Positions 46,152-57,500 are shown, counted from the first letter of the stretch. The stretch: DNA of 64,000 nucleotides from Brachionus plicatilis (GCA_010279815.1 QEOQ01000573.1:757994-821993), one strand, 5' to 3'. Numbers and translations are program-made. Notes: a model not told the origin generated them from the letters alone.

Positions 46152-46436
46152 GGCTTATTTACACGTACTAATAAAAAAGAATTCTTGTGTGTAAAAAATA
46201 TGATTTTATTTTTTTTCCAAATTGTCTCATTCCAGACTTTATGCTCTTTCATAATTGTATTTGATGTATTTTGTCGAGTGTTCAGTTCTTAAGATTTTTT
46301 TGCTCAAAAAAAATGTATTTTTTAAGTATCTCTACTTTGAGTGCGTATATCTCTGGAATGAGGCAATTTGGAAAAAAAATAAAATCATATTTTTTAAACA
46401 CAAGAATTCTATTTTATTAGTACGTGTAAATAAGCC
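46152..46436. repeat. Foldback element with GGCTTATTTACACGTACTAA arms
   Basis: Arms of about 85 bp (46152-46236 and 46352-46436) are about 94 percent complementary by eye. The loop of about 115 nt has no ORF of note; the ORF read through the right arm is a by-product. No clear target-site duplication was found. Confidence 0.75.
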
Positions 46437-46631
46437 AAGTTTATTTTCATATTTAAAATTTTAAAATGTCCTTCTTTATTGAACATTAATAGGTTTTAAA
46501 ATTTTAATTGATTTTAATGAAAACTTACATTTAAAGACAAAAAAATATACTTTTTTAAAATTTTAAATTTATTAAAGTAGAAAAATAAAATTATTTCAGT
46601 TTGAATGAATGGGTATAAAAGTTTTAAATTT

Positions 46632-46872
46632 GAATTTGTGAATTAACTTAACCTGAATTATTTAAATTATTGATTGTTTTTGTTAAATAAATTAGAGATC
46701 AATCATTTTAATGTTAATTTGATAATGAACCATTATTAGACAAAACATGTCTATTAATGTTTAGTATTTATTTCTTAAAAATTATTAAAATCTTTAGATT
46801 ATTTAAGCTTTAAAATTTTAAATGATCCTTTTGATCTTAAAATTTGATCTGAAACTTCAATTTGCCGCAAAC
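46632..46872. repeat. Repeat R2, copy 3
   Basis: Starts TGTGAATTAACTTAACCTGA and aligns with 11012-11095 and, inverted, with 42706-42905. Confidence 0.6.
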
Positions 46873-46929
46873 CGTCCTTTAATTAAAATTTTTCTTTAAT
46901 TTGTATTCTTTTTAAAGTATTTATAAAAT

Positions 46930-47100
46930 TATACAGTGCTTTTATAAAAAGCCCAGAATGGGCTTAATTACGGAATTGTGCGTAATTTTACATTATAGTA
47001 AGCTTAGGTGATCTTTAAACAATTTTGGTCGGTAAGGATGTGTAATTTTTGGAAAAATTACGTAAACTTATATTAAATACGTAACTTTTAGTAAAATCAT
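46930..47100. repeat. Dispersed repeat R1, copy 3
   Basis: ACAGTGCTTTTATAAAAAGC, then GTCGGTAAGGATGTGTAATT and AATTACGTAAACTTA, in the same order as the copy at 10560-10690. Confidence 0.65.
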
Positions 47101-47685
47101 TACAAAATTCTTACGGCCAAAAAAAATAAAACTAAGTTTGTTTGGAAAATTTTGATATATCATCGAATTTATGGATGAATATTTTATCCAATTTTAATTG
47201 ATTATTTTTCCTTTTAATTTATTTAATTGAAGCTTCAGTACGATACCATTTTTTTTAAAGGAAAAATTTTAAAATTCTTATAAAAAATTTCGTTCTAAAT
47301 TGAAAAATTGTTTAAAAAAAATATTTGAAAAATATTAGAAATATATGACTAATATGAAATAATATATTGACTAATTGCCTAGAACATTAAAAAATTCTCT
47401 ATTATACTTGATAATTCAGCGTTTATTTTGCTTGTAATAAACATAATAAATTTTTCTAATAAAGAAGTGTACTTAAGACAGTCAAGTTAGGTACACTTAA
47501 AAGATTAATTTGATCGTTTTGGGATTTTATAAATATTAATTAGCAATAAAATCTTATTTACGGTTTCTTGAGGGTTTAATAAAAGCAATCGCAAATTTTA
47601 AAATTAAAAAATAATTCAGATCGATTTTAAATAGATTCTCCAAATTTTTTACTGTATTAATTTGACACAAAAAAATGTAATTTTA

Positions 47686-48176
47686 CAATGCAAATTGAAG
47701 TTCATGATCAAATGTAAATTTCAAATAAAAATTTTTAGTTATTGAGTTTAATAAAAAGGTATTATTAATCAATTTTTTAATATCATATGACTAAACTTTA
47801 TTAAACATTATTTGTTTAATCAATAATTAGATTGAAAATTATATGAATTTTTATCTTAAGTCAATAAAATTCTTAATCAATATTTTGAAATTTTGCAATT
47901 CAAAATTTAACTTTGTTTCGCTGTTTTATATTTTAATTAATATTAAAATATCATTTAAAGTCATAATTTGGATACCTTATAGTAGATTTTAAATTTGTCT
48001 TTAAAATTGTCAAATAAAATTTTAAAAGAATCAATTAAAGGTCAATTAGAAAAAAAGATTTGTTTTTTTTTTTAAATTAAAATAATAAACATCTTATGTT
48101 TAATATAAAAAAAAAATTAAAAAATCTAATTTCATCGTTTTTTTTATACTGAACTTCAAGTTGCCATTTTACAAAA
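47686..48176. repeat. R3-family TIR element, copy 2
   Basis: Left end TGCAAATTGAAGTTCATGAT, right end ACTGAACTTCAAGTTGCCAT, inverted. The first 270 bp are collinear with 15838-16095. About 490 bp, AT-rich, no ORF. Confidence 0.6.
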
Positions 48177-48675
48177 ATTAGCGTAAAATTTTAAAAATTT
48201 ACGTCAATTAAAAAAGGCCCAAAAAATTAGAATTTTTGAACTATTTTGTTAAATTTCAGCAGATATTTTATTTTTTTTAAACTTCTTTGTAAAATTTTAC
48301 GGTCTAAAACTCTTTCTGCAAAATGTATCAGCTGATGCAAACTTTGTATTACCAAAATGTATTCTCTGCACTAATTCTATGCAAAGAATAATAAGTATTA
48401 ACAAATCATTAAAATCAAATTGCAGAATTATTGCAGAGCTGAAATTTTGAAAATTTAATTTTTAATTTTATATTTTATTTAGCTTATTTTTTGAAAAAAT
48501 GGGCTCAATCATTCCTGTCTAGATTTTGATCTTAGGTCTTTATGATTGAGTTGAATTATTTCAATACTTTTTAAATGAATATTTTACTTTCATAAAAGCT
48601 TCAAATTTAAAAACTGTTTTATTGCATTTTTTTTATTTTCTTTTAATTTAATATCCTATTTTTAATTAGAGTTAA

Positions 48676-49437
48676 ATGAGCTCATCACGTAAGTCATCTG
48701 CTTCCTCGATTCGTTCAATTTCATCCATTAAACCCAAAATACCACACCAACTGCCTAAATTATCAAATGCGAAAAAAGATGTAGAAAACAAGTTTTCTTT
48801 TGTAAATGATGTGAATGAACAAGATATTAAAGACAAGGCTCTGCAAAGATTTAACATCATGATGAAACAACTAAACGAGACCTCTGTTTTGAATAGCAAA
48901 AATAAAGAGAATAAGCGAGTTCCAAGTGGAAAATTGACTCCACTGAGTCCAACGACTGGCAAAGTAAAAAAACTGAGTTTGCAAGGATCAAGAATTGGTG
49001 ATAAATGCATGGGAGATGTGATTGTAAAAAAAAATCGCCTAAGTCCTTTAAGAAAAAATGAGAGTGATTCGGATGACAGTGGGAGTGATGCTGATTTTAG
49101 GAAAAATCTCAAAGCTCCAAATGAACTATTGCAAGAGTTCTTGGTATATGTTATGGATAAAAAATGGCAAGATGCCCATAAGCTGTGTTCGTTCATTCTA
49201 ATGTATGAACCAAACAATAAGACTGCTAAGGATTTTTTACCTTTGATAGAATCAAAATTAAGTGAGTCGAGTGATGAAGAGGATCAAGATACTGAATCTA
49301 GTGATTCAAATGACGAGGATGATGATGAAAGTGATGAGGAAAGCGATGGAGATACTGACAGTGATGAGGAGGATACTGAGTCTGACATAAACGTTGACTC
49401 TGGAAATGATCATGTATTAGAGAATAATCTAGTTTAA
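48676..49437 (+). CDS. ERICH2: Glutamate-rich protein 2-like (ERICH2-like)
   Basis: A 253-residue single-exon ORF from ATG 48676 to TAA 49435, with AATAAA about 110 nt downstream. The N-terminus is Ser-rich and basic; residues 118-135 are a Ser/Asp acidic linker. The conserved segment is residues about 147-195: APNELLQEFLVYVMDKKWQD, then AHKLCSFILMYEPNNKTAKD and FLPLIESKL, a TPR-like helical pair that I recognise as the ERICH2 signature. The C-terminus is a long acidic Ser/Asp/Glu tail. ERICH2 is a poorly characterised animal protein linked to germ cells and cilia, so a ciliary or structural role is possible but not shown. An AG acceptor (TTTTTAATTAG) lies 7 nt before the ATG. Confidence 0.68.
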   Translation: MSSSRKSSASSIRSISSIKPKIPHQLPKLSNAKKDVENKFSFVNDVNEQDIKDKALQRFNIMMKQLNETSVLNSKNKENKRVPSGKLTPLSPTTGKVKKLSLQGSRIGDKCMGDVIVKKNRLSPLRKNESDSDDSGSDADFRKNLKAPNELLQEFLVYVMDKKWQDAHKLCSFILMYEPNNKTAKDFLPLIESKLSESSDEEDQDTESSDSNDEDDDESDEESDGDTDSDEEDTESDINVDSGNDHVLENNLV

Positions 49438-49748
49438 AAAGTGACCAAATAATGAGAAAATTTTTCCGTCCAATATTAAGCAATCTTCTGTTTTAAAAAT
49501 TTTTTTAAATTTGAGCGATTTTATAATTATTAATTTAAAGCCTTAATAAATTTATTTTAGTTTTTTATTAATTTTTATTCAAAAAAATAATTTCATTAGT
49601 TCAACACTTAAACCCCCATTTGGCACAGACTTGTTTTTAAGTCACATGTTTAACTCAAAATTGACTTAAAAAAAAAAGTGATTTTTTTTGAATATTGCAG
49701 TTTTTTTTCGTTCCAAGCAGTCATGACCACGGCCATATGAAATTTTCG

Positions 49749-50551
49749 TTGCAGTTACTTTTTCCGCGATACTTTTACGCGCATCAATAATAATACTTTT
49801 TCCATGAATGGAATTTTAAGATTATAATTAAAAATAATTAATATTTCAATACATTTACTGAATACATATACTTTTTCCGTGACACTTTTTCCGCGCGTAC
49901 GGAAATAGTTTTATTTTTGATGCAGAAAAATTATCTTTTTCAATGCGCAGAAAAAGTCTTAAATATGTTTTATACAATTTTTTATTAAAAAAGATAGTTT
50001 AAGAAAATTTTTTGTATCCAATTAAAATTAAGAATAAAGAATAAAAAACAAAGACAAATTATAGCATAAAATAAGAATATTAATTTTCTACCAAAATTAT
50101 GTTATTATGTTCACCTGAACCTATAAAAAAGTTCGAAACAGATGGCAAATTATCGCTGCTATTTCCACTCGAATTTGAGCTATGATCTGTTAAATCTTGA
50201 GGAAGTTGGTGCGTAATTCTTTTTGGTGGCATAATTGTATCCACACATCCAATTGAATGTCTACCATTTTTTGGTTTATTGTTTCTATTGCGAGTAAATA
50301 AATAGTCATTTGCCAACAAGCTTTCTCCTTTATGCCACATTTGATCAATCGAGCCTTCATCGTCGGATGTTCCATGCTGACCATTATTCAAAACATATTC
50401 CAGCTTTATATTTTCTTTGCTCATTTCAATTTTCAATTTTGATCATATAATTCTTAGATTGAGTAAATGTATTGAAATATTATTTATTTTTAATTATAAT
50501 TTTAAAATTCCATTCACGGAAAAAGTATCGTGGAAAAGTAACTGCAACCCA
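49749..50551. mobile_element. 803-bp inverted-repeat element enclosing a small minus-strand ORF
   Basis: The left arm 49749-49859 begins GTTGCAGTTACTTTTTCCGC; the right arm 50462-50551, complemented, begins GTTGCAGTTACTTTTCCACG and matches along its length except for a roughly 23-nt insertion in the left arm. The only ORF inside is 50080-50424 on the minus strand. No target-site duplication was found, and the right arm has its own flanking hairpin, so the boundaries are complex. Could be a TIR transposon or an inverted local duplication around a gene. Confidence 0.6.
50080..50424 (-). CDS. Small ORF inside the inverted-repeat element, unknown
   Basis: A 114-residue ORF on the minus strand from the ATG at 50424 (MSKENIKLEYVLNN) to TAA at 50080; another in-frame ATG lies four codons upstream at 50436. 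It is hydrophilic, with an acidic patch (GTSDDEGSIDQ), a central basic patch (TRNRNNKPKNGRH), a proline/basic segment (MPPKRITHQLPQD) and a Ser/Asn-rich region (HSSNSSGNSSDN). No membrane segment or known domain. Coding status is supported by composition less AT-rich than the flanks. It may be a captured host gene, an accessory transposon protein, or a small host gene around which an inverted repeat arose. Confidence 0.5.
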   Translation of the reverse strand: MSKENIKLEYVLNNGQHGTSDDEGSIDQMWHKGESLLANDYLFTRNRNNKPKNGRHSIGCVDTIMPPKRITHQLPQDLTDHSSNSSGNSSDNLPSVSNFFIGSGEHNNIILVEN

Positions 50552-50584
50552 TTTACTCAATCTAAGAATTATATGATCAAAATT
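50434..50584. repeat. Hairpin upstream of the minus-strand ORF
   Basis: Arms 50434-50469 and 50549-50584 (36 bp, e.g. TTGATCATATAATTCTTAGA) are perfect complements around the right arm of the element. It lies immediately 5' of the ORF start at 50424. Confidence 0.85.
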
Positions 50585-50815
50585 GATATTAAAGCGTCAA
50601 TTATTTTGATTAAAAGTCACTAGAAAAAATTTCAATAAAATACAGTTATCATAATCTAAAAGTATTACTTGTCATTTACAATAGTAAGTGATAATTATTA
50701 TAATATTACATAGAACTAAAATATTTTAAAAGATATTTTTTTTAATTAAATAGAACTTATAACTATTAATTGTCAATAATTATCCGGCATAAATTTTAAT
50801 TAATTGAATCTTGAA

Positions 50816-51000
50816 AAAAATTAAATGTCAAAAAAAATTTGCATCAATTACTGTTTGATAATGTACTAGAATCATTCCAGGATTTGCATTCAGTTCAAAG
50901 TCATAATGTGAAGAATTTTTTGGGTTCCTTTCCAGCCGCACATCAATTTAGGAAATGTAAGAAGTGTAAGGTAACTAAAATAGCAGTCAAAAAATTTATT
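50816..51000 (+). pseudogene. Isolated coding-like fragment with a CxxC pair
   Basis: One frame reads LLFDNVLESFQDLHSVQSHN then VKNFLGSFPAAHQFRKCKKC before a stop. Composition and the CKKC pair look protein-coding, but there is no start codon or clear splice structure. Probably a relic of a gene or transposon; family not recognised. Confidence 0.3.
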
Positions 51001-51377
51001 AAAAATTAAAAGTAAAAGAAAAAATTAATAATTATTTTATTTTAAGAATTATTTATAGCATAGATTTCTTAATTTTTTAATCTGATAAAATTGGTTCATT
51101 AACTGATGATTTTTTTAACTTGACTTTGAACGATGCATAAAATGATATTTAATTAAATTTTGTGACAACTAATACTTTTAATTTACGAATAATACATTAA
51201 ATTGACTTTTAATTTAAATGACGTTTAATATCAACTCTAAATTTAATCGTGATCTGAACGATTTCACTTTTGCTCTGAAAAAAATCAAAAATTAGCTCAG
51301 AAGTATATTAAATGATCAATCAAATGTTTGGTATACACTGATTTGAAACCCAATTGAACGAAAATAATAGAAGAAAT

Positions 51378-51482
51378 GAGTTCTTGGTAAATATCGAAGG
51401 ATATTTCCAGCCAAACAATCAAAGCGAAAGAATTTTGAATGCGTTAATTGGCGTTTTACATGATGTTATCGATGACTTGTAA
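51378..51482 (+). pseudogene. Isolated coding-like fragment
   Basis: One frame reads NEFLVNIEGYFQPNNQSERI then LNALIGVLHDVIDDL and a stop. A shorter open piece with an ATG lies upstream (51221-51298, FNINSKFNRDLNDFTFALKK). May belong with the fragment at 50816-51000. Unrecognised. Confidence 0.25.
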
Positions 51483-51634
51483 AAAAAAATTTTTTACATT
51501 TATTTTTCAATGATTTTGTTTATTTTATTTTCATATTAAAAATTCAAAAATAAAGTTTTATAAACAAATTTTTGTAAAATATATTCGTACAATCATAATG
51601 AAGTCCTTAATCATACTCATGATTTTGTATTCTT

Positions 51635-51810
51635 AGTATATTCTTGGTATTTTCAAGAATACATCTAAGTATTCTTTTGAAATATTTTTCCAGAGTATCC
51701 TGGAATAGACCGAGAATACATAGGAATATATTTTCGAATAAAGTTAAGTATTCCTTTAAAAGTTTTGTATTTTTGTATTTTTTGAGTATTCTGGAATATA
51801 AAATTTAAAA
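51635..51810. repeat. Cluster of GTATTC/GAATAC motifs
   Basis: About ten occurrences of GTATTC or its complement in roughly 175 bp, on both strands, giving many overlapping short inverted repeats. Origin unknown. Confidence 0.5.
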
Positions 51811-52089
51811 ATTGTGTATTTTTTTTTTAAAAGAAAACTTAATATACATCAACATTCATATATAGGTTCCAAAATACATGGTCGAAAACTACGTTTGTAA
51901 GATTTATGTATCCTAAATTTTTATACTACAAAATAAAACAAAATTTTTTAATTATAAAAATGTAAATAAATTTTATTTAATGATTTATTAATATTTAAAT
52001 CACTCTTGGGCGACCTGATCTTATTTTCACGGAAGTTAAATTTTTTTTTCCAATTCTTCATCTTGTCTTTTCTTTTAGCCAAACAGTTT

Positions 52090-52560
52090 TTTTGTTGAAT
52101 CTTTATTGGGATTACCAATTCTGGGCGTGTGGTATTTGAAACTTTTGGATCCGTTGGATAATAGCTTTCGCATCCATATAACGCATCATCTTGAACAGAT
52201 CTTCTATAACCTGTTTTGACTTGTTAATGATGCCGTACAACTTAACTTTTTCATTTATGGTGTTGTGAATGTGTTAGTTTATGCTTTTGAACAGACTAAC
52301 GTTGGTGTTTCTGTTGTGGTAGTGCAACAAGATTGTTGCGGAACACTGTGAACCACGTCGCTTTGCTAAATTACAGCGGCACTGGTAGCTTAAGCCGTTC
52401 TAGGTTGAATTTGACCAGACCAGACTAGACCAGACCAAATTTTTTCAGATTCGAGAAAAGGTTGAACTTTTTCTGCGCTGGCCCGTTCTCTTGTTTTTCA
52501 TCTTCGTCTGACAACAGTGAGTGGTGAGCAGGAACATTCTCGTATTCAAGTTCTTGATTT
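52090..52560 (-). pseudogene. FLYWCH-type zinc-finger / MULE-like relic
   Basis: The minus strand reads CGLSYQCRCNLAKRRGSQCS then ATILLHYHNRNTNVSLFKS, a stop, HIHNTINEKVKLYGIINKSK and QVIEDLFKMMRYMDAKAIIQ. The spacing of Cys pairs and the HIH pair resembles FLYWCH zinc-binding domains, which occur in many animal proteins and in Mutator-like transposases. The upstream part (EYENVPAHHSLLSDEDEKQE) is in another frame and a repeated GGTCTGGTC tract separates them. In-frame stop and frameshift mark it as broken. Confidence 0.55.
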
Positions 52561-53980
52561 TTTATTTTTAGAATATTAAATTTAAGAATACTGATAAGAA
52601 AAATTTATTTTTAAAAAAGATAATTGTTTATTTTATTTACTTTAATTAAGAAAAAATGTAATAAATTAGTACAAAAATTTGAAATAAAATTAAAGTTAAA
52701 TCAGTAAAAATATAATATTAAATAAAAAAATTAAAATTAATTAATTTATTTATTTTATTAGCAAGAGTTCGACATTAATGTTATGGGACATATAATCAAT
52801 AAAACAGAGCTCATTTAATATAATTTAGAGATCATGTTTATCTTTTTTTGAGCACAAATTAATTAAGAGCACATTTCATTTAGTTAGTTTAAAAAATTAA
52901 ATATGAATGAGCACGAATGAATTAAAATGGAGCTTAATTAAATTAAATTTGGAAGCACAAGTGAAATTATTTAGAGCTCGATCGAATTCGATCCATTATT
53001 TTTATTGTAAGAATTAATCAAAAATAATTTTTTTTCATATTTAAATTTCTTAAAAATTGTTGTAAATTTTAATAATCGTTTTTGATCTTTCACGAACATG
53101 TTCAAAAATTTAGTAAAAATCTGCAAAAACTTTACAAAATTTTCTTAAAGAACACTTCATAATAAAGGATTTAAATTAATAAAAGATGAAACCAAAGTTA
53201 TTTGTTACCTGCTTTAAACGGGTAACTCATTTAACTTTTTTCTATTACTAGAAAGAAAGGCATAGAATGAATTTCATAAACTAAAAAAAATAGATAAATT
53301 AGATGAATTTTACTAGATATTTTATAAAAACACTAGATTATTTTATTTATTTGTTAACTGTACTGAGCTTATGCTCCTTTAGAATAAAATAAAAATAAAA
53401 AATAAAAAAAATGAAGTATTTATTTATTTTATTTGAAAAATAATTTAGGAGTTGGACTCCAGGGCAGTTTCGAGCGGTTTAATCCCTCTTTTCAGCCCTC
53501 TTATTAGTAAATTTTTTATTAGAAAAGTTAGGGTGTTTTTGATTAAAAATTTTCAAAAAAAATGAAGTAAAATAAGCTAAAATCAACTGAAATTAAAAAG
53601 AGATATTTAAATATAATGTAGCCTGCTTTATTGTGTTTACATAGTTAAGGCTTCCAGAAAAAAAGAAATAATTTTAAGGTAGCAATAGAGGTTTAAAATA
53701 CTATTTTTTTTTAAATTTTTTCAAAAGAAAATAAAGGCTTATTTTGTATTTTGATGGAGCTTTTGCTTTATAATAATGTGAATAAAATTAATAAAGACAA
53801 GTTCATTTAGTTGTAAAATCGCCATTCACAAGTTAAAACTAAGGACTTAAAATATTTAAAGAAATTAAAATTTGTTATAATTTTATCTTTCATTATCGAA
53901 AATAAATTTACTTATTTTTTCAAAAATATGTATAAAAATGGTTACATAATCTTTTATTAAAAAATTTCAGTATATTTCTT
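52561..53980. other. AT-rich region, no gene seen
   Basis: No ORF, exon or structured repeat recognised on either strand. It contains the 3' end of the minus-strand MRPL51 gene. Confidence 0.4.
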
Positions 53981-54510
53981 TTATTTTTTAAGGCCACCAA
54001 ATTTATGATTGTATCGCCACATTAGATACTTGATTCTCTTGTTTATTTCGTGAAATTTATTCGAATTTTTAGCTCTAATCTGACTTCCTTCAAACCTAAG
54101 CTGTCTGCTTAATCTTTGAAGTTCGTTTCCTCTAAATCCAACTAACCACTTTGGTCCGTTAATTAAATCAACTGGATTCACACTTCCATCACCAAGTATA
54201 TCTATGTAATCGTTTTGACCAAATGTGGCCTTTTTTTCTGACCATGACTTCTTGCTTTTGAATATTGGCATTGGAATTGGTATGCTATCGTCTTTGGGAT
54301 CCAATCTAGGCAAAAGACCTTTTAATTTACATTTTTAAAAGTCGTCAGATTTTGTTTATTTTTTAATTAACCTCCTTTATAAACTTTATTGTATTCATAG
54401 CCGATATTCCGGAAATACTCTCCTCTAGTTTTGTATCCTCGAGTCAAATTAAAACAATAAGTTGGTTTATTGACCATTATTTGAAATGTATTTGACCACA
54501 TGCGAATCAT
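53981..54510 (-). CDS. MRPL51: Mitochondrial large ribosomal subunit protein mL51
   Basis: A component of the mitochondrial 39S ribosomal subunit, encoded by exons 54372-54510 and 53981-54318 on the minus strand (53-nt intron, phase 1), 158 residues. Residues 1-45 are basic and hydroxylated (IRMWSNTFQIMVNKPTYCFN..), typical of a mitochondrial import sequence. The conserved core matches mL51: WSEKKATFGQNDYIDILG, then NGPKWLVGFRGNELQRLSRQ, then KRIKYLMWRYNHKFG at the C-terminus. Human MRPL51 is 128 residues; the extra length is in the N-terminal region. Start chosen as the first in-frame ATG of exon 1; a second ATG three codons on is possible. An AG acceptor-like site lies about 7 nt upstream of the ATG. 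Confidence 0.92.
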
Positions 54511-55809
54511 CTTATTTCTAGTGATTTAAATTTATTCAAAAAATTTATTGTGTTATAAAAAAACAAAACATTTATTTTCAAAAAAGCTAAGTTTATTACT
54601 AATATACTAAATAGGTTTTTAAAATATATTTTTTAACAAATAAACTTAACTTTATTGTACTATTTAGGCCATTAATAAAAATTTTAGATCAGCATTAATT
54701 TTTTGTTTTATTTAAATTAAGCGAAGTGGTTAATAATATATTTTTTTCCCTACAAGATTATTTTATGACCAGTACATTCATTTTTAAGCTATCTGCATTT
54801 TATTTTTCAATCATATGAATTTAATTTTTAAAAATTTTAGCATAAAATCTGAGAATATTTTTCTCTGATTTACACTCGAAACTATTTTTTCTCAAAGAAT
54901 AAAGTCAGAGAATCATTTTAATCATTATATCTTTTATTTTTTATTTTGAAAAAAAATTTTTTTTTTAAATTTAACTTTTTTATAATATAAAAAAAATCCT
55001 TAATCTGAAGACAGAGTTTAGAACATTTAAAAGCCTCATCACCAGGGCTTATAAATACGATTAGTTTAAATCATTTAGACCTCGAAAGACTGATTAAATA
55101 ACTTTATATAATTTTTAAAATATTTATTAATAAATTGTTTATTTTTACATTTTTTTAAGATTTTTAATTCATCAAACATTATATGACTCAAGTTTTTAAA
55201 AAACACATTCGTAATTTAAAGAAATAAATTTTTTAGTACCTCAAATTTATTAAAATTTACCTCAAATTTAATAAAAAATTTCTCAAATTTAATAAAAGAC
55301 TATTTTTTTATTAAAAAAGTAGCAAAATATAAAAAAAGTATTCAAATAAACCGATAGCCTAAATTAAACATGAGTCTGAAACGATGTTCATTTAATTGAC
55401 TTAAAGATTAAAATTATATAAATAAGATCTTTTTTAAAAATTTATTTTAACAGTATTTTAGATTCTAAATATTTCATTAAAAGCTAGAAAAAACACTTAG
55501 TGTGGACAACAAAAGATGGGAGATTTTTAAAATAGGATTGATAATCGCAGAAAAACTTGGAAATCAATGGTAAGACCACACATTATTTTGCAAGGGTCTA
55601 GATAATTTTAAAACATTTTAAATGCATATTTTTTTTATTTAATAAATGAATAATTCAAAATAATTTTTAAAAAGTTTTTATTTTTATATATTTTGAAAAC
55701 ATTTGATTGAAACATTGCGCAAATAAAATGAATGCCATTTAAAATATAAAAATCATCATCAATAAAAAAATAAAAACAATTTCAAAAAATTCGAAGAATT
55801 TGGATTTGA
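54511..55809. other. AT-rich region between MRPL51 and the SFT2 gene
   Basis: No gene is firmly supported. A splice-flanked open segment at 55493-55563 (plus strand) reads VDNKRWEIFKIGLIIAEKLG before a good donor (CAATG then GTAAGA), but its acceptor is weak and no partner exon could be confirmed. Confidence 0.3.
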
Positions 55810-56611
55810 TCAAACTTGAAGAGTAGTCTGAACTGTTTTGGAAGCAAGGGAATAAAACATTTTGCTAAAAAATGTTAAACCTTTTTGTCCTCCTGGAATG
55901 TAACTAACAACATACCTTAGTTAAAATTAAAATTAATTAATAATTAAAAAGAAAACTTTTGACTAAATTTTAATTTTCAAAATTTTAGAAATAAATAAAA
56001 CTTACCAGATCAATGTTCCAATTTGAAGAACTGCAAATAGAAGGGTAATTAAAACACTTTTGACAATCATTGCGTAATAAATTGTCGCAAATAATGTCGT
56101 AAAATATGATAGAGTAAAAGGAAGACGCGCTATATTAAAAAGATGCTTGAGATGACTTTTTACACCCCACAAAATTGAAAAGCTGGCTATAAAAAAAAGA
56201 CTGCCTAAGCTGAATAAAAGCACAAATTTTCTGGATTTTAACACTATAACTGGAATATACAAGCTAGCCAAACTCATACAAAATACTCCCATAAGCAAGC
56301 AGATCATAAATCCTATGATTCTTTGAGTTTTTGTCTTGAATAAGTTAGTTTGTGTAAAGTTGTTATTATTTTAATAAAAATAAATTTACTAATTTAGGAC
56401 AGAATGGATCGTTGTCAGCTTCTTTGAACCATGTATCTGTTTGGTCATTTGTCTCCAATGGTGGGCTTGTTGTATTTATATCTTTGCGGAGAACGCTTTT
56501 ATTAAAAAAGTCAAAGACAGTGTTTTTTGCGTCCGATAAACCATTTGCTGAACTACTTCCACTTTTAGTTTCATTTACAAAATTTTTCAATTTAGAGTAA
56601 TTCGAATTCAT
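55810..56611 (-). CDS. SFT2D: SFT2-family vesicle transport protein
   Basis: A Golgi/endosome multi-pass membrane protein of the SFT2 (SFT2D1-3) family, implicated in retrograde vesicle fusion with the Golgi. Exons on the minus strand are 56390-56611, 56006-56334 and 55810-55915 (phases 0 and 2), 218 residues. The N-terminal 74 residues are soluble, Ser/Asn-rich and unconserved. Then come the family hallmark TKTQRIIGFMICLLMGVFCM, four hydrophobic segments (through SRKFVLLFSLGSLFFIASFS, SYFTTLFATIYYAMIVKSVL and ITLLFAVLQIGTLIW), and the conserved SYIPGGQKGL motif after the last segment. Start chosen at 56611, the first ATG in the open frame. Which of the three SFT2D paralogues it corresponds to cannot be told. 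Confidence 0.85.
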
Positions 56612-57500
56612 ATTAATAATGTAATTTTGTTGTTGTTTTTTTTTCAAATAAAATTTTTTTGATTAATTTTTAATTTAATGTTGATGTTAAAAAACAATTA
56701 TTTAAATTTTTTTTAGGTTGATATGGTCTTTGCAAAATAATCTGAACAAAATTTTACTAATCCAGGTGAATTAAAGGTTTTAAATAAGAATTTTGAAAAA
56801 TATTTTAGGTCTTCAGATAAATAAATTTTATAATGATGAATTGACGGTTTTTTTATGCATTAAAATTGCTTAATTTTGTACTTATTTTTTCTTCAAAATT
56901 TTAAAAATAATTTTGAAGAAAAAATAAATCATAAAATAAATTTTTCGAAATAATTTTAAATAAGAAGAAGAATATCAAACTAGTATTTTGGAGTTTAAAC
57001 AAGCTTGAAATATGTGAATCGTCTTTTTGATAATGTTTTAATGAAAATAAATTAGAGACTAATATTGTGCTCAAAAATATTAAAGTTCTTCAAAATTAAA
57101 CACTGCACTAAGCTTTTTCTTTTAAATTTAAAAAAAAATTAAATAAATATTTTTATTTAAAATAAAGCGTTGGTGTTGCAAATTTAAGAAAATAAAAATC
57201 TTTAATGAATGAAATAAGCGATTTGATTCATTTGATTCAGAAAAGTACTTATTTTTCTTATTTTAAAATCAAAAAAACTAAATGCTCATATAACATTGCT
57301 GCAAATTAAGAATTAAAAAAGTCAAATTAAAGAAATTTTATTTAAAGAAATTAATTAAATTTTATTTTTTTTTTATTTTCTATTAAAAAATGATATACAA
57401 AAAAAATCTTGCCAATTAGAAATTTTAAAAATTTCACTTGATTTCGTTTAGATTTTTAATTTTATTTAATCAAAAATTTTCTTTTGGCTCATTAGCCTCG

